Virus record (IMG/VR): IMGVR_UViG_3300045777_000097
Span: 1-55,901 of that record
Direction: 5' to 3' (one strand)
DNA from: a virus
DNA: 55,901 bases
The notes beneath the pieces were generated by a model. That model was not told the origin of the DNA. It made no database searches and saw only the letters and a program-made list of their open reading frames with translations. The translations under genes were made by a program, and so were the position numbers. Within the stretch, counting starts at the first letter, position 1. Every line of letters starts with the position of its first letter. Shown piece after piece: positions 13,347-22,141 of the stretch.

Positions 13347-16300
13347 TCAATTCCCCCATCGCCATGCGCTTGTGCTGTCGTCGCAGTGCGCCCAATTGTT
13401 GACCGTCGTCGATCCGCCCGCAGTCACAGTCCCGTTCCAGGCCGGGGCAGCGTTTGCGAGCGTGTCGTGGACAAACGCCCGAGCGCCCCGGACCGCGCTC
13501 GTGCAGGAGATCGCAAGCAACGTCGCTATCGAAAGCTGCTTGCTCGGATAGACCAAGCCGTCTGCATACCAACACTCGCCATAGACCCCCTGCGGGCTCC
13601 AACACGTTTGCCCCGCTGCGATGCCCGAACCCCATGAAGTCGCGGATGTCCCGACGCTCATAGTGGCCGATCCGCCCGGATGCCGGTGCATAATGATCCC
13701 CGTTGGGGATATCTGCATTTGAGCGTCGGAGTTTCCGCTGATCGGGTTTACGCCCGTGACCGAGAGCCCGACAGCGGTATCGCCTCCGCCCGTGTTGATC
13801 TCGACCGGGTTGACCGGGCTGTCCTCGTTCGGCCCAATTCCGAGAGAAGTAAATCGTCCTGTTGTGAGGGTGTTGATCGCCCCAAACGACTGCACCCCTG
13901 CATACTCGATACCGACATAGGGGATCTGCCCGGCATTGTTGACGGTGGTAGTTGAATATAAATTCAGCACATCCCCGATTGCCACAGTCGAGGCTGCTGT
14001 GGATTTCAGCGTCACCGTCGTTCCAACAACCGATGCCGATGTTCCGACGACCAGACCCGTAGTCGTATCGCGGACGCTGACACCATTAGACAATGCAGTC
14101 GCCCACGCTGGCGGTGTCGATGGGAGAGTGAACGAAGTCGTCACACCTGACGTTATCGTGGCGCTGTTGGTGAAGTTTGCCCCGTAGTTGCTTACAAGCA
14201 CCGGGCCTGCTGCGACCCACCCGGCGTCCAGGTTGTGGATGCCTTGGTAAAACTCTCCGAGCTTTGCTGCACCGATCCAGTTCGATCCCCGCATCATAAG
14301 CACTGCGTCGGCCGCGTTGACATAAGTCGAGTTGCTACTGATCCCGACGCCCAAAGCTTGTATGGTGCAGTTTGAAAAGATATGACCGAACGAATAGCCG
14401 TCGATCTTGATTGCGACGCTTTCCCAATCGGTGAAGAACGGAAAATCAACGCCGCAGTTGTTGACTGTGATCCAAGTTGATTGATTGCCCATGTGGAACG
14501 CAACGTCGTAGTATAGGACAAACACATCCGAAAGATAAAGCAACTGGTCGTCTCCGACCCCTCCGAAGTTGAAAGCGGTTCCATGGCGGAGCAGCGATGT
14601 GACTTGCAGCGTTCCACCGCTGGTATAGGTTCCGGGCGTCAGCGTGAATGTATCACCCGTCTGCGTCGTCAATGCTTGAGCATTGATCTGCGCCGAGCCG
14701 GAGGTTGCATCGAACCACGAGATCGACGTGCCGCCCGGCAATGACGAAGCAGAGTCCGTGACGGTGTAGCAGGCGGCAGTGGTCGAGCACGCACGTCCTG
14801 GAAGGCCGACAAGCCCGGTCAGGAAATACCGCGCGCCCGTCGTGTCGCCGACGCCAATCGTGTTCCCGGTGGCGGTGAAGGCGCCGTAGTGCGCCCCGGA
14901 GAGGGTGGCGCAAACGGAGCCCGAGCAGGAGGAAACGGCCGAAATCGTCCAGCGGTCCACGAGATCAGGCCGTCCGCCTGTGCCACTGACGAAGACGACA
15001 TCGCCGACCTGCACATCCGAACCCGAAGGGAGGATCACCTGGACAGCATTTGACCCGCCGTTTTGGATCCCGGATATAGAATAGGTCGTCGTCTGGTTCG
15101 TAGAGTTCTGCGTCAAATATGGCTCAAACTGCACATCATGTATGCTGCCGACATCGTGGACATATTCAAAGGTCGCGCCATTCGTGCAGTCGCCCCGCAC
15201 ATGCTGCATCGACGGATGGATGGTCTCGAAATCAGCGCACTGCGCAAAGCCGAGGATAGACGTGTTGATGATCTGGGCGTTCTGCCCGCCGACTGCCGGG
15301 ACACTGTCCGCCGGGGCGAGCACGCCGGTCCCTGCGAAAAGCGCGAGTTGCTGCAACTGCTGTCGCGTCGTTCCGGTCAGCAACGAGGGCGAGAGGTTCG
15401 GGTTGATGACCTCGAGTTGGATCGCGGCCGATGGGCGCAGGACCACCGCCGCCGACGCTGTGGTCGATCCGCCGAGTTCGCAGGCCCGCGTCCCGTAGGC
15501 CGACACCTGAAACGGCTGGATCGCCTGGAGGTTCTGCGCGCAAGCGAGCGTGATCCCACTCGGAACGACGATCTGCGCCGAGGCGGCGAGACATCCGGTA
15601 GGCGCGGACAGATAGTAGGTTCCGGCGCCGCCTGAGCTTGTCGCAAAGGCTGCGAGATCCGCGTTGAGGGCGGTTGCGATATCGGTCGATCCGGTGAGCG
15701 CGCCGTTGCAGGAGAGGTTGGAATATTTCACGGGTCCGCCCGCCAGCGCGAGACCCCCGTTGACCGTCAGCGTGTTCGCCGCCGTTTCGCCCAGGGTGAT
15801 GTTGCCGCCCTCGTTCAGGGTCAGGGCGGCCGTGAAAGCATTGTATCCGTCCAGGAAGCTCATGTGGCTTCCAGTCCCGTAGCCACCCGAGGACGCAAGC
15901 TGCCAGTTATAGTGGCTGGTGGTGGTGTCGCCCCGGAAATAGATGCTGGCGGCGTTGGTTCCGCTTGCTGGCGTCATGTATACTTTCGCGTCACCACTCC
16001 CCGGAGCGATTGACAGCGTGTTGCGTCCGCAATTGTCATTGTCGAAGACGCCGGGCGTGCTGCCGGAAATGTTGTTGACGGGACAAGACCCGGTGATTCC
16101 GGTCGCATCGAATTGCGCCCACGTCCCGCTGACGGTCAATGGACCGCTCGCAAAGTCCGTTCCGACGACCGAAGCCCTGGCATTGACCGACGAGTCGTTG
16201 CTGGTCAGCGTGAGCGGGTTGAGGAAAAGACCGCCGGTGATCTTGAACTGGCTGATCGTGCCGCCGGATGCGGGCGCGAGCGTCGAGGCCGCCGTCTCGG

Positions 16301-17642
16301 CATGGATCGCCGTCAGATCCCATTGGTGGACGCTCGTCGCCGAATTGAGCGCAAACAGTGGCGTGCTTGGCGCGTTGATGGTCGTGTTCGTCATTGTGAA
16401 TATGGGGATGTCAGTGACAGTCGAGTCGCTGTAAAAGACGCCGCCCCCAGACGTGGCGAGGTCTTCGACGTGGCCGCCGATGACGTGATAATTCCCCGCG
16501 TCAAATGTCCCGGTCGTGTAGTTCTCCCACTCCCAGAAGTGCAGAGGCCCGGTCGCCGCGCCTGAATTGAATTGGACGGTGTTGAAAGTTACCGTGTTCG
16601 CCGCGCCCGCTCCTGCGGCGTTGGGGTTCTCAACACGGACATAGGTGTTGGCCGCATAGTCATACGCCGCGCCCTGACGGCCGCCGAACCAATAGAGTTC
16701 GGGCCAATTGACGACGTCGATATAGGCGTCCGAGCACCGCTCTGAGCTTGAATTCCAGACTTCGGCGTGGATGCCGCCGGCCGCGCCGCCGACGTGCGCG
16801 TAAAACTTGTAACAGATGCCGGCGTTGTCGCTGAGGACGTCTCGGATCGTGGCGGCGTAGCCGTAGACCATGACGTTGACGACGCTCGCCGCCGGCGTCG
16901 AGCCCGCGTGGCTGACCGTGCCATTGACGAGCTCGGTCGGCGCGTTGGCGTTGGAGACGCCGAGGCTGACGCAGGGCGAGACCCCGGCGTCGCAGACGAT
17001 CCCGCCGCCTGGGTCGGGCGAGACGCCGGTCTGCGGGTTGTAGCCGCCGAGATCGAGGGTCAGATAATAGGGAACGACAATCGTCGTCGAGGCGCGGCAG
17101 AGCTTTCCACGGGGGATCTTGACCAGGCCATGCCGCAGCACGCCGCTTTGCAGGGACGCCTTCTGAAGCGCGGCATTGATCGCTGCGGCGTCGTCTGTCA
17201 CGCCGTCGCAGACCGCGCCGAAGTCGGCTTCGACATCGAACACGGCGCCGAAGTTGGTGGTGCGGTCGGCGAGGGTGGCGGGCGTGATCGCCCCCGTCCC
17301 GATGACGGTTGCGCCGCCTGTGGTGCATGCGCCGCCCGCGTCGACCAGATTCCCGTAGACGTCGATCGAAACGCAATCCCCACTCCCGAGCACCCCCGCG
17401 GTCGTGGCGACGGCTGCCGCCCCCGGCCTCACCACAAGATCCTGCTTGGCCTTGAACAGAGACTCCCACGCGGCGTAGCCCGGAACGCAATGCGGGCCCC
17501 ACCCGGCCGTCGGCGGTGTCACCGGGCATACATCCGGGCCACTCTTCCCGAGGATGGTCTCCGGGTTGCTCTGCCCCAGCGCGAGGCCCGCCCAGGTGAT
17601 AAAGACGGAAAGGGCCAGAAGGCGTCGCATAGTTCTGGTCAT
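13347..17642 (-). CDS. Tail spike with export signal and two tandem beta-helix modules (1431 aa)
   Basis: Residues 1-23 (MTRTMRRLLALSVFITWAGL, then ALG) form a Sec-type signal. Residues 24-70 are a small two-Cys domain (GWGPHCVPGYAAWESLFKAK) also present at the start of the spike at 55641. A first pectate-lyase-like beta-helix starts near 137 with VEADFGAVCDGVTDDAAAIN and runs to about 500. A second starts near 641 with another Cys-containing N-cap and runs to about 1100. The C-terminal 250 residues are Thr/Ser/Val-rich, perhaps a trimerisation or maturation region. Probable surface-polysaccharide depolymerase. The export signal is unusual for a spike. Confidence 0.8.
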   Translation of the reverse strand: MTRTMRRLLALSVFITWAGLALGQSNPETILGKSGPDVCPVTPPTAGWGPHCVPGYAAWESLFKAKQDLVVRPGAAAVATTAGVLGSGDCVSIDVYGNLVDAGGACTTGGATVIGTGAITPATLADRTTNFGAVFDVEADFGAVCDGVTDDAAAINAALQKASLQSGVLRHGLVKIPRGKLCRASTTIVVPYYLTLDLGGYNPQTGVSPDPGGGIVCDAGVSPCVSLGVSNANAPTELVNGTVSHAGSTPAASVVNVMVYGYAATIRDVLSDNAGICYKFYAHVGGAAGGIHAEVWNSSSERCSDAYIDVVNWPELYWFGGRQGAAYDYAANTYVRVENPNAAGAGAANTVTFNTVQFNSGAATGPLHFWEWENYTTGTFDAGNYHVIGGHVEDLATSGGGVFYSDSTVTDIPIFTMTNTTINAPSTPLFALNSATSVHQWDLTAIHAETAASTLAPASGGTISQFKITGGLFLNPLTLTSNDSSVNARASVVGTDFASGPLTVSGTWAQFDATGITGSCPVNNISGSTPGVFDNDNCGRNTLSIAPGSGDAKVYMTPASGTNAASIYFRGDTTTSHYNWQLASSGGYGTGSHMSFLDGYNAFTAALTLNEGGNITLGETAANTLTVNGGLALAGGPVKYSNLSCNGALTGSTDIATALNADLAAFATSSGGAGTYYLSAPTGCLAASAQIVVPSGITLACAQNLQAIQPFQVSAYGTRACELGGSTTASAAVVLRPSAAIQLEVINPNLSPSLLTGTTRQQLQQLALFAGTGVLAPADSVPAVGGQNAQIINTSILGFAQCADFETIHPSMQHVRGDCTNGATFEYVHDVGSIHDVQFEPYLTQNSTNQTTTYSISGIQNGGSNAVQVILPSGSDVQVGDVVFVSGTGGRPDLVDRWTISAVSSCSGSVCATLSGAHYGAFTATGNTIGVGDTTGARYFLTGLVGLPGRACSTTAACYTVTDSASSLPGGTSISWFDATSGSAQINAQALTTQTGDTFTLTPGTYTSGGTLQVTSLLRHGTAFNFGGVGDDQLLYLSDVFVLYYDVAFHMGNQSTWITVNNCGVDFPFFTDWESVAIKIDGYSFGHIFSNCTIQALGVGISSNSTYVNAADAVLMMRGSNWIGAAKLGEFYQGIHNLDAGWVAAGPVLVSNYGANFTNSATITSGVTTSFTLPSTPPAWATALSNGVSVRDTTTGLVVGTSASVVGTTVTLKSTAASTVAIGDVLNLYSTTTVNNAGQIPYVGIEYAGVQSFGAINTLTTGRFTSLGIGPNEDSPVNPVEINTGGGDTAVGLSVTGVNPISGNSDAQMQISPTGIIMHRHPGGSATMSVGTSATSWGSGIAAGQTCWSPQGVYGECWYADGLVYPSKQLSIATLLAISCTSAVRGARAFVHDTLANAAPAWNGTVTAGGSTTVNNWAHCDDSTSAWRWGN

Positions 17643-17673
17643 TGTCAGGTCCCGGGGTTAGGTCGCGCTACCT

Positions 17674-19275
17674 TTAAGGATAGGTATAGGCGCCGGCAGG
17701 CGGCGACGTCGTGCTGAAGGCGTTGCCGGCATAATCGGTCAACGGCATCGTTATATTAGGGAACTGAGCCGTAAGTGCAGAAAGTTCCGCGCTTGATGTC
17801 TCGCCGAGACCAATCGCGGGAGAGCCAGAGGTCAGGTGGAAGTCAAACGGCCCGTTCGATCGGCTCTGCGTCGTGAACCCGAGCGGCGGGTCATTTGGCG
17901 ATAGCACATTGTCGCCGAAATATGTTCCTGCTACCTCAGTGATGACAGCAGATGTGCCATTCCAATACCAAAAATTGTTTGTAACCATGTTGGCGTTAAC
18001 ACGCGACCCTGCGGGAATTTGTTGTGAGCCCATGTTTGCTTGGGCTGTGGGCGAGATGTTGTCGACGAAAACGATGTGATCGCCATAGCCATACTCGGTC
18101 GACGTGAACCCATTCGCCTGCAACGATCCGGCAGTCGTACAGGCTCCGTTCAGCGTCGACCCGTCCCAGACAACCGTGTTGTGGGCAAAAAGCGCGTAGT
18201 GAGCCCCGCCCCAGGACAGGCCCCAACATGCGGTTGTTACCACAACGTTGTCGAGTATTCTGACGTCTGTCCACCCGGAATTGAAAGCGTCGATGCCCTG
18301 GGCCGCGGTTGCAAATAGGTCAGTTGGATCGTTGGACCGCTGACACCAATTCCGCTGAATCAGAATATCGACATATTGCCCGTCCTGACCATGGCCGCCG
18401 CCGGCCGACCCCCATCCCTGTATACAGTCCGGGTGGTTCCCATCGACGAGAATTTGATCGTGCATAAAGTTGCCCGAAATCAAATAGTGGTCGCCGCCAA
18501 AGTCAATTGCGTCATCAATCGTGTAGCTGATGGTGTTGTCAGCAATCAGATTATTTGAGGCAAAGATATTCGCGCCATAGGTTACATTGTGAATCGTGTT
18601 GTGCGACACGGATATGCAACGGGAGACGTTATCGGTCTTTACGCCTCCGCTGGTTACGTACGTGGTCCAATTCGCGGCGGTGTACGAAGTTCGTGCCGCG
18701 TCTTCGACTACGGCAACGTTGTTGTTGTCGAAGACGATGTCCGTGCTGCTGCTGGCGTACATCAGCGCGCCACCATAAGACCCCGTCCCTCGGAGAGTAA
18801 GACCCGAAATCCGGATTCGGTTGATGTTCGAGGTATTGGCCCCATTCAACACCGGCGTCTGTCCGGGGGCCGCCGCGATTGTCAATCCCTTCGACAGGGT
18901 GATAGGCGGATAGGGGGTCAGGCTCAGGGCAGTATTATAGGTTCCGGAGTTTAGGAGCACCTCGTCGCCATCGTGGATCTGGCCCGAGCTCCCCGGATAG
19001 AACGCGAGACGAGGGCCGCCCCATGCGCCAGAGGTCGTCAACGACTGGACGGTTTGCCACGGATGCGCCGCTGTGCCGCCGCCGGCGGCGATGCTGGTCA
19101 GGTCCGAGCCGTTGACGGGGTCGATGTACCAGACGTTGCCATACGTCGTCGGAACGACCGTGCAGCCGGGATAGATTTCCGGGCCGCCGACCTGCGTCCC
19201 GGTCCCATGGATCGTGCGAGCAGGCGCCGCCAGCGGGAGGAGCGCCGACAGGAGGATAGCGACAAGGATTCTCAT
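17674..19275 (-). CDS. Right-handed beta-helix polysaccharide-active protein with export signal (533 aa)
   Basis: The ATG at 19275 gives a clean Sec signal (MRILVAILLSALLPLAAPAR). The mature protein has Trp/Asp-rich segments typical of parallel beta-helix enzymes (VWYIDPVNGSD, then GDEVLLNSGTYN), followed by about ten helix turns with Asn ladders (FDNNNVAV, VSHNTIHNV, FASNNLIADNTI). An acidic cluster DDAIDFGGDHYLISGNFMHD and DGNHPDCIQGWGS (about 250-290) may be the active groove. The end (SPAIGLGETS to SPPAGAYTYP) is common in secreted beta-helix lyases. It could be a free secreted depolymerase or a virion part. Confidence 0.75.
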   Translation of the reverse strand: MRILVAILLSALLPLAAPARTIHGTGTQVGGPEIYPGCTVVPTTYGNVWYIDPVNGSDLTSIAAGGGTAAHPWQTVQSLTTSGAWGGPRLAFYPGSSGQIHDGDEVLLNSGTYNTALSLTPYPPITLSKGLTIAAAPGQTPVLNGANTSNINRIRISGLTLRGTGSYGGALMYASSSTDIVFDNNNVAVVEDAARTSYTAANWTTYVTSGGVKTDNVSRCISVSHNTIHNVTYGANIFASNNLIADNTISYTIDDAIDFGGDHYLISGNFMHDQILVDGNHPDCIQGWGSAGGGHGQDGQYVDILIQRNWCQRSNDPTDLFATAAQGIDAFNSGWTDVRILDNVVVTTACWGLSWGGAHYALFAHNTVVWDGSTLNGACTTAGSLQANGFTSTEYGYGDHIVFVDNISPTAQANMGSQQIPAGSRVNANMVTNNFWYWNGTSAVITEVAGTYFGDNVLSPNDPPLGFTTQSRSNGPFDFHLTSGSPAIGLGETSSAELSALTAQFPNITMPLTDYAGNAFSTTSPPAGAYTYP

Positions 19276-19283
19276 GGGTCGCC

Positions 19284-20675
19284 CTATTGAAGAACTTGTC
19301 TCAGGATAGGCCGGCCGAACGTTGCCGTAAAAGCCGCGCCTGCAACTGTGTTGATGGTTATGGCCATCTGGAACAAGGTTGTCCCGGTTGGAACGACTGC
19401 GGGAGGCGTGCGCATTAGATATGTAGTGTTGGGGAGCCAGTAGGTCTGAGCCAAGGAATCTACCTGTTCGCCCCACAACGCAGCACCGCTTAACCCATAG
19501 TTCGGAAAGATCGAGAGCCAGATATTGCTCAAAGCCGCCACATTGGCCCCGAGTGTCATTGTAACAAGCGCCTCGACTTGCTGACCGACTAATGCTGCTG
19601 GACAACTTGGGATAGATTGGACCGCCCAGGTGTCCGCGCCGGTAGGCGTAGCACTCGCCGTGAATTGGTCGCCGCCGAGCGCGCCGTAGCCCTGCCCTGC
19701 GGTCGCGGGGATCTTGGCTAAGGTGAGCGTGTCCGATCCGGCCGATCGCGCCGCCGCCCAATAGCTCGGGAGTGCCCCCGTCGTTCCGGTTCCGATGCCG
19801 CCAGCAGTCCCTTGAAACTGCGTGGCGCCTGTCCCGAGCTGGCTCAGAAGGTTGCCGCCTGGGTTGTTGGTCGCGTCATAGAAGTCGAGCGTGCCATTTG
19901 TGATGATCGGCGCGGGTGGGACAAGACTGCCGAGCGTCGCCAAACATCGCTTTGCAATAGTGATGACCGCGAGCGAGGCGGGATGCAGACCGTCGGTGTC
20001 CCCCATGTTTGTGCCTGGTATCCCGGTCGTGCTGGTAGGGTCAGCAATATCGTCCCAGAAGTCGAAATAGATCACACCAGGCGTCTTCCGTGCCCAAGTC
20101 CCGATGATGTCGTTACCCCAGGCCGCATATTCGCCGCTCTGCGTGGTATAGGCGTTGCCACCCGTTCGGGGTATGAAAGGTGTACCGAGAAGCAAGACCT
20201 TGCCAGCGGCAGCACACAGGGCTTGGATCGCCTTAATATTGGCGAGCGACTGCGCCGGTGTTAGGCTGCTGACGGCATAATCGTTGTTCGCGCTCGCCCA
20301 CATCAGCAACCAATCGAACGTTGAGAAATAGGGCGCGACGTTCGCGTTGAAGTTGGCGAGAAGATACGCGGTCGTCTGGCCGGTCCATCCGGAAACCTGG
20401 GTTAGCGGCTGCGAAATCCGAAGCGCGCCCTGCGACATAGCCTCAAGCATGACGGAGAGCCCGCTACGGGTCGAGTTGTAGGTCGGGGAAGACGTACCGT
20501 TGCCTGTCATGTAGGCGTGGGTCGTGGCGGACTTGCCATATTCAAACAAGTTGGTCGGTCGGCTGGACGGGAACACCATCGGGGGCACAAACATCGAGTC
20601 CGAGAACGCTCGGGCCGGCAGAAGGAGACCGGCGGCGCCTGCACTCCGGAGCAGAGTTCTGCGATTGATATTCAT
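19284..20675 (-). CDS. SGNH/GDSL-type esterase with Tat-like signal and C-terminal carbohydrate-binding-like domain (463 aa)
   Basis: The N-terminus MNINRRTLLRSAGAAGLLLP followed by ARAFS resembles a twin-arginine signal. Residues 45-250 are SGNH-like: LLMWASANNDYAV supplies the Asn-Asp block III and GDTDGLHPASLAV the catalytic Asp-x-x-His of block V. The nucleophile Ser of block I is less obvious; it may be in the EYGKSATTHAYMTGNGTS segment. Residues 270-463 form a beta-rich domain like a carbohydrate-binding module. It could deacetylate surface polysaccharide, making it available to the neighbouring beta-helix enzymes. Confidence 0.7.
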   Translation of the reverse strand: MNINRRTLLRSAGAAGLLLPARAFSDSMFVPPMVFPSSRPTNLFEYGKSATTHAYMTGNGTSSPTYNSTRSGLSVMLEAMSQGALRISQPLTQVSGWTGQTTAYLLANFNANVAPYFSTFDWLLMWASANNDYAVSSLTPAQSLANIKAIQALCAAAGKVLLLGTPFIPRTGGNAYTTQSGEYAAWGNDIIGTWARKTPGVIYFDFWDDIADPTSTTGIPGTNMGDTDGLHPASLAVITIAKRCLATLGSLVPPAPIITNGTLDFYDATNNPGGNLLSQLGTGATQFQGTAGGIGTGTTGALPSYWAAARSAGSDTLTLAKIPATAGQGYGALGGDQFTASATPTGADTWAVQSIPSCPAALVGQQVEALVTMTLGANVAALSNIWLSIFPNYGLSGAALWGEQVDSLAQTYWLPNTTYLMRTPPAVVPTGTTLFQMAITINTVAGAAFTATFGRPILRQVLQ

Positions 20676-20676
20676 A

Positions 20677-22065
20677 TCAGTATGTCTCCGTAACGCTGAC
20701 AACGTCGGTCCCGGAAGCGGTGATCCCATAGATCGCAGCGGTTGTGTCGAGTGTCACCGAGGCGCCGGCGATCAAAACCTGTCCGGTCGCCGTCGTAACG
20801 CCAGATGCGCCGAAGTACACAACGGTTGAGCCGGAATTATAAAGCGTGACGGATACGCGCCCGATACCCGTTACGCCGGTTCTCGCCGCAACTATTGTCG
20901 CCGCACTCGTGCTGATTGAGGCTTGTGACGTGGCGATAGACGCAGGCCCGACAGGTTTACTGGAACCCCCAGCGACAGGAACGCCGGAGCACATTCCCGA
21001 TCCGCCACTGATGCTGAGGGTCGTCGTCCCCGCAGCCGTGATTGCTGAAAGGTAGGAAGACGACCCGACCCCATAGCACCATGTGAATCCTGGCTGGATC
21101 AGGTCGCCTGCCGTGGCGCTCGCCGTCACGGACGATGACCCGAACAAGGCCCAAGCAGCATTTGCGCCGGTGTTTGTGACCTCGACAGTCGCCCCCGCCG
21201 GCAGAGCAACCCTATTGCCGGACGATGTTGTGGCGGTCAGGCTCGCGAACGCCCCTCCCTGCACAAAGGCCGCGTCTGGGCTGTCCACCGCCGCGATGAC
21301 GCGCGTGGTCGCCGAGCTCGAAAAGCCGGCCGCTGTCGAGACGTTGACGCCTGCGATCTGCTCGTTGACGGAGCCGATGTTGTTCGTCCCGCCAGGGATG
21401 GCCGTGTTCGATGAACCTGCGATGGTCGACAAATAGGTGAGTTCGGTCGCCTGATTGGCCGCCGTCGCCGCCCCGCCGATGGTGCCGAGGTTCCAGGCCG
21501 CGCCGGTGGCAGGCTGGACATAGAGGCCATTGGCAGCGCCGACGACAGAACCACCCTGCACGGGCTGGTCGAACCAGGCCGACGAGGCCGAGCCCTGCGA
21601 GCCCTGCGTGACCGTCCCGCCGCACACGCCCATCGCCGCGCCGGGGATGGCGTTCAGGCCGATCGTCGCGCTGCCCGATCCGACGCTCGAGACCCGGAAC
21701 CGGACATTCGTCAGGCCAGACGTATCGACCTTGAAGGATTGGTCCGCCGTCATCGTCGTAAAGACGGTGGGCGACGGGCAGGTAAAGGGCACCCCCACGA
21801 TCGCAACCCACACCTTCGTCGAATCGCTGTCCCCCTTGGCGTCGCTCGAACCCTCGATCGTGAGGGTGGCGCCGGACGCGGTCAGCCCGGCGACGTTCAC
21901 CCCCATCACCGCCTCGTTCCTGCTGAGGTCGAAGACGAGGACGTTGTTCAGCGTGCCGGTGGCTAGGGGCTGCGCCGAGGTCCGCAGGTTGTCGTCGGCG
22001 ATGGCCGGGGATGCTGCGGCGAGGGCAAGGAAGGCCGCCAGGGCGGCGCGAGCGAAGGGGCGCAT
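20677..22065 (-). CDS. Beta-rich appendage protein with export signal (462 aa)
   Basis: The start ATG 22065 has GGAG 6 bases upstream and gives a Sec signal (MRPFARAALAAFLALAAASP, cleaved near AIA-DD). The mature part shows phage-structural motifs such as VDTSGLTNVRFRVSSVGSGS, followed by Ala/Ser/Thr/Gly-rich repeats and a C-terminal beta domain (VSVTLYNSGSTVVYFG). It has no catalytic signature. It may be a tail appendage adaptor or a minor structural protein. Its stop is one base from the start of the SGNH esterase gene. Confidence 0.6.
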   Translation of the reverse strand: MRPFARAALAAFLALAAASPAIADDNLRTSAQPLATGTLNNVLVFDLSRNEAVMGVNVAGLTASGATLTIEGSSDAKGDSDSTKVWVAIVGVPFTCPSPTVFTTMTADQSFKVDTSGLTNVRFRVSSVGSGSATIGLNAIPGAAMGVCGGTVTQGSQGSASSAWFDQPVQGGSVVGAANGLYVQPATGAAWNLGTIGGAATAANQATELTYLSTIAGSSNTAIPGGTNNIGSVNEQIAGVNVSTAAGFSSSATTRVIAAVDSPDAAFVQGGAFASLTATTSSGNRVALPAGATVEVTNTGANAAWALFGSSSVTASATAGDLIQPGFTWCYGVGSSSYLSAITAAGTTTLSISGGSGMCSGVPVAGGSSKPVGPASIATSQASISTSAATIVAARTGVTGIGRVSVTLYNSGSTVVYFGASGVTTATGQVLIAGASVTLDTTAAIYGITASGTDVVSVTETY

Positions 22066-22141
22066 CGGGTGCTCCGAATTTGCGCCGCCGCGCTCTTGGC
22101 CCGGCTTATAGCCCATGCGCCGGGGCGCCTCAAGGATCGCC

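Noticed and set aside
15943-16434. 163-codon plus-strand frame with hydrophobic, natural-looking composition
   Set aside because: Opposite a Thr/Ser/Val-rich beta-helix, whose complement naturally reads as hydrophobic residues; no Shine-Dalgarno.
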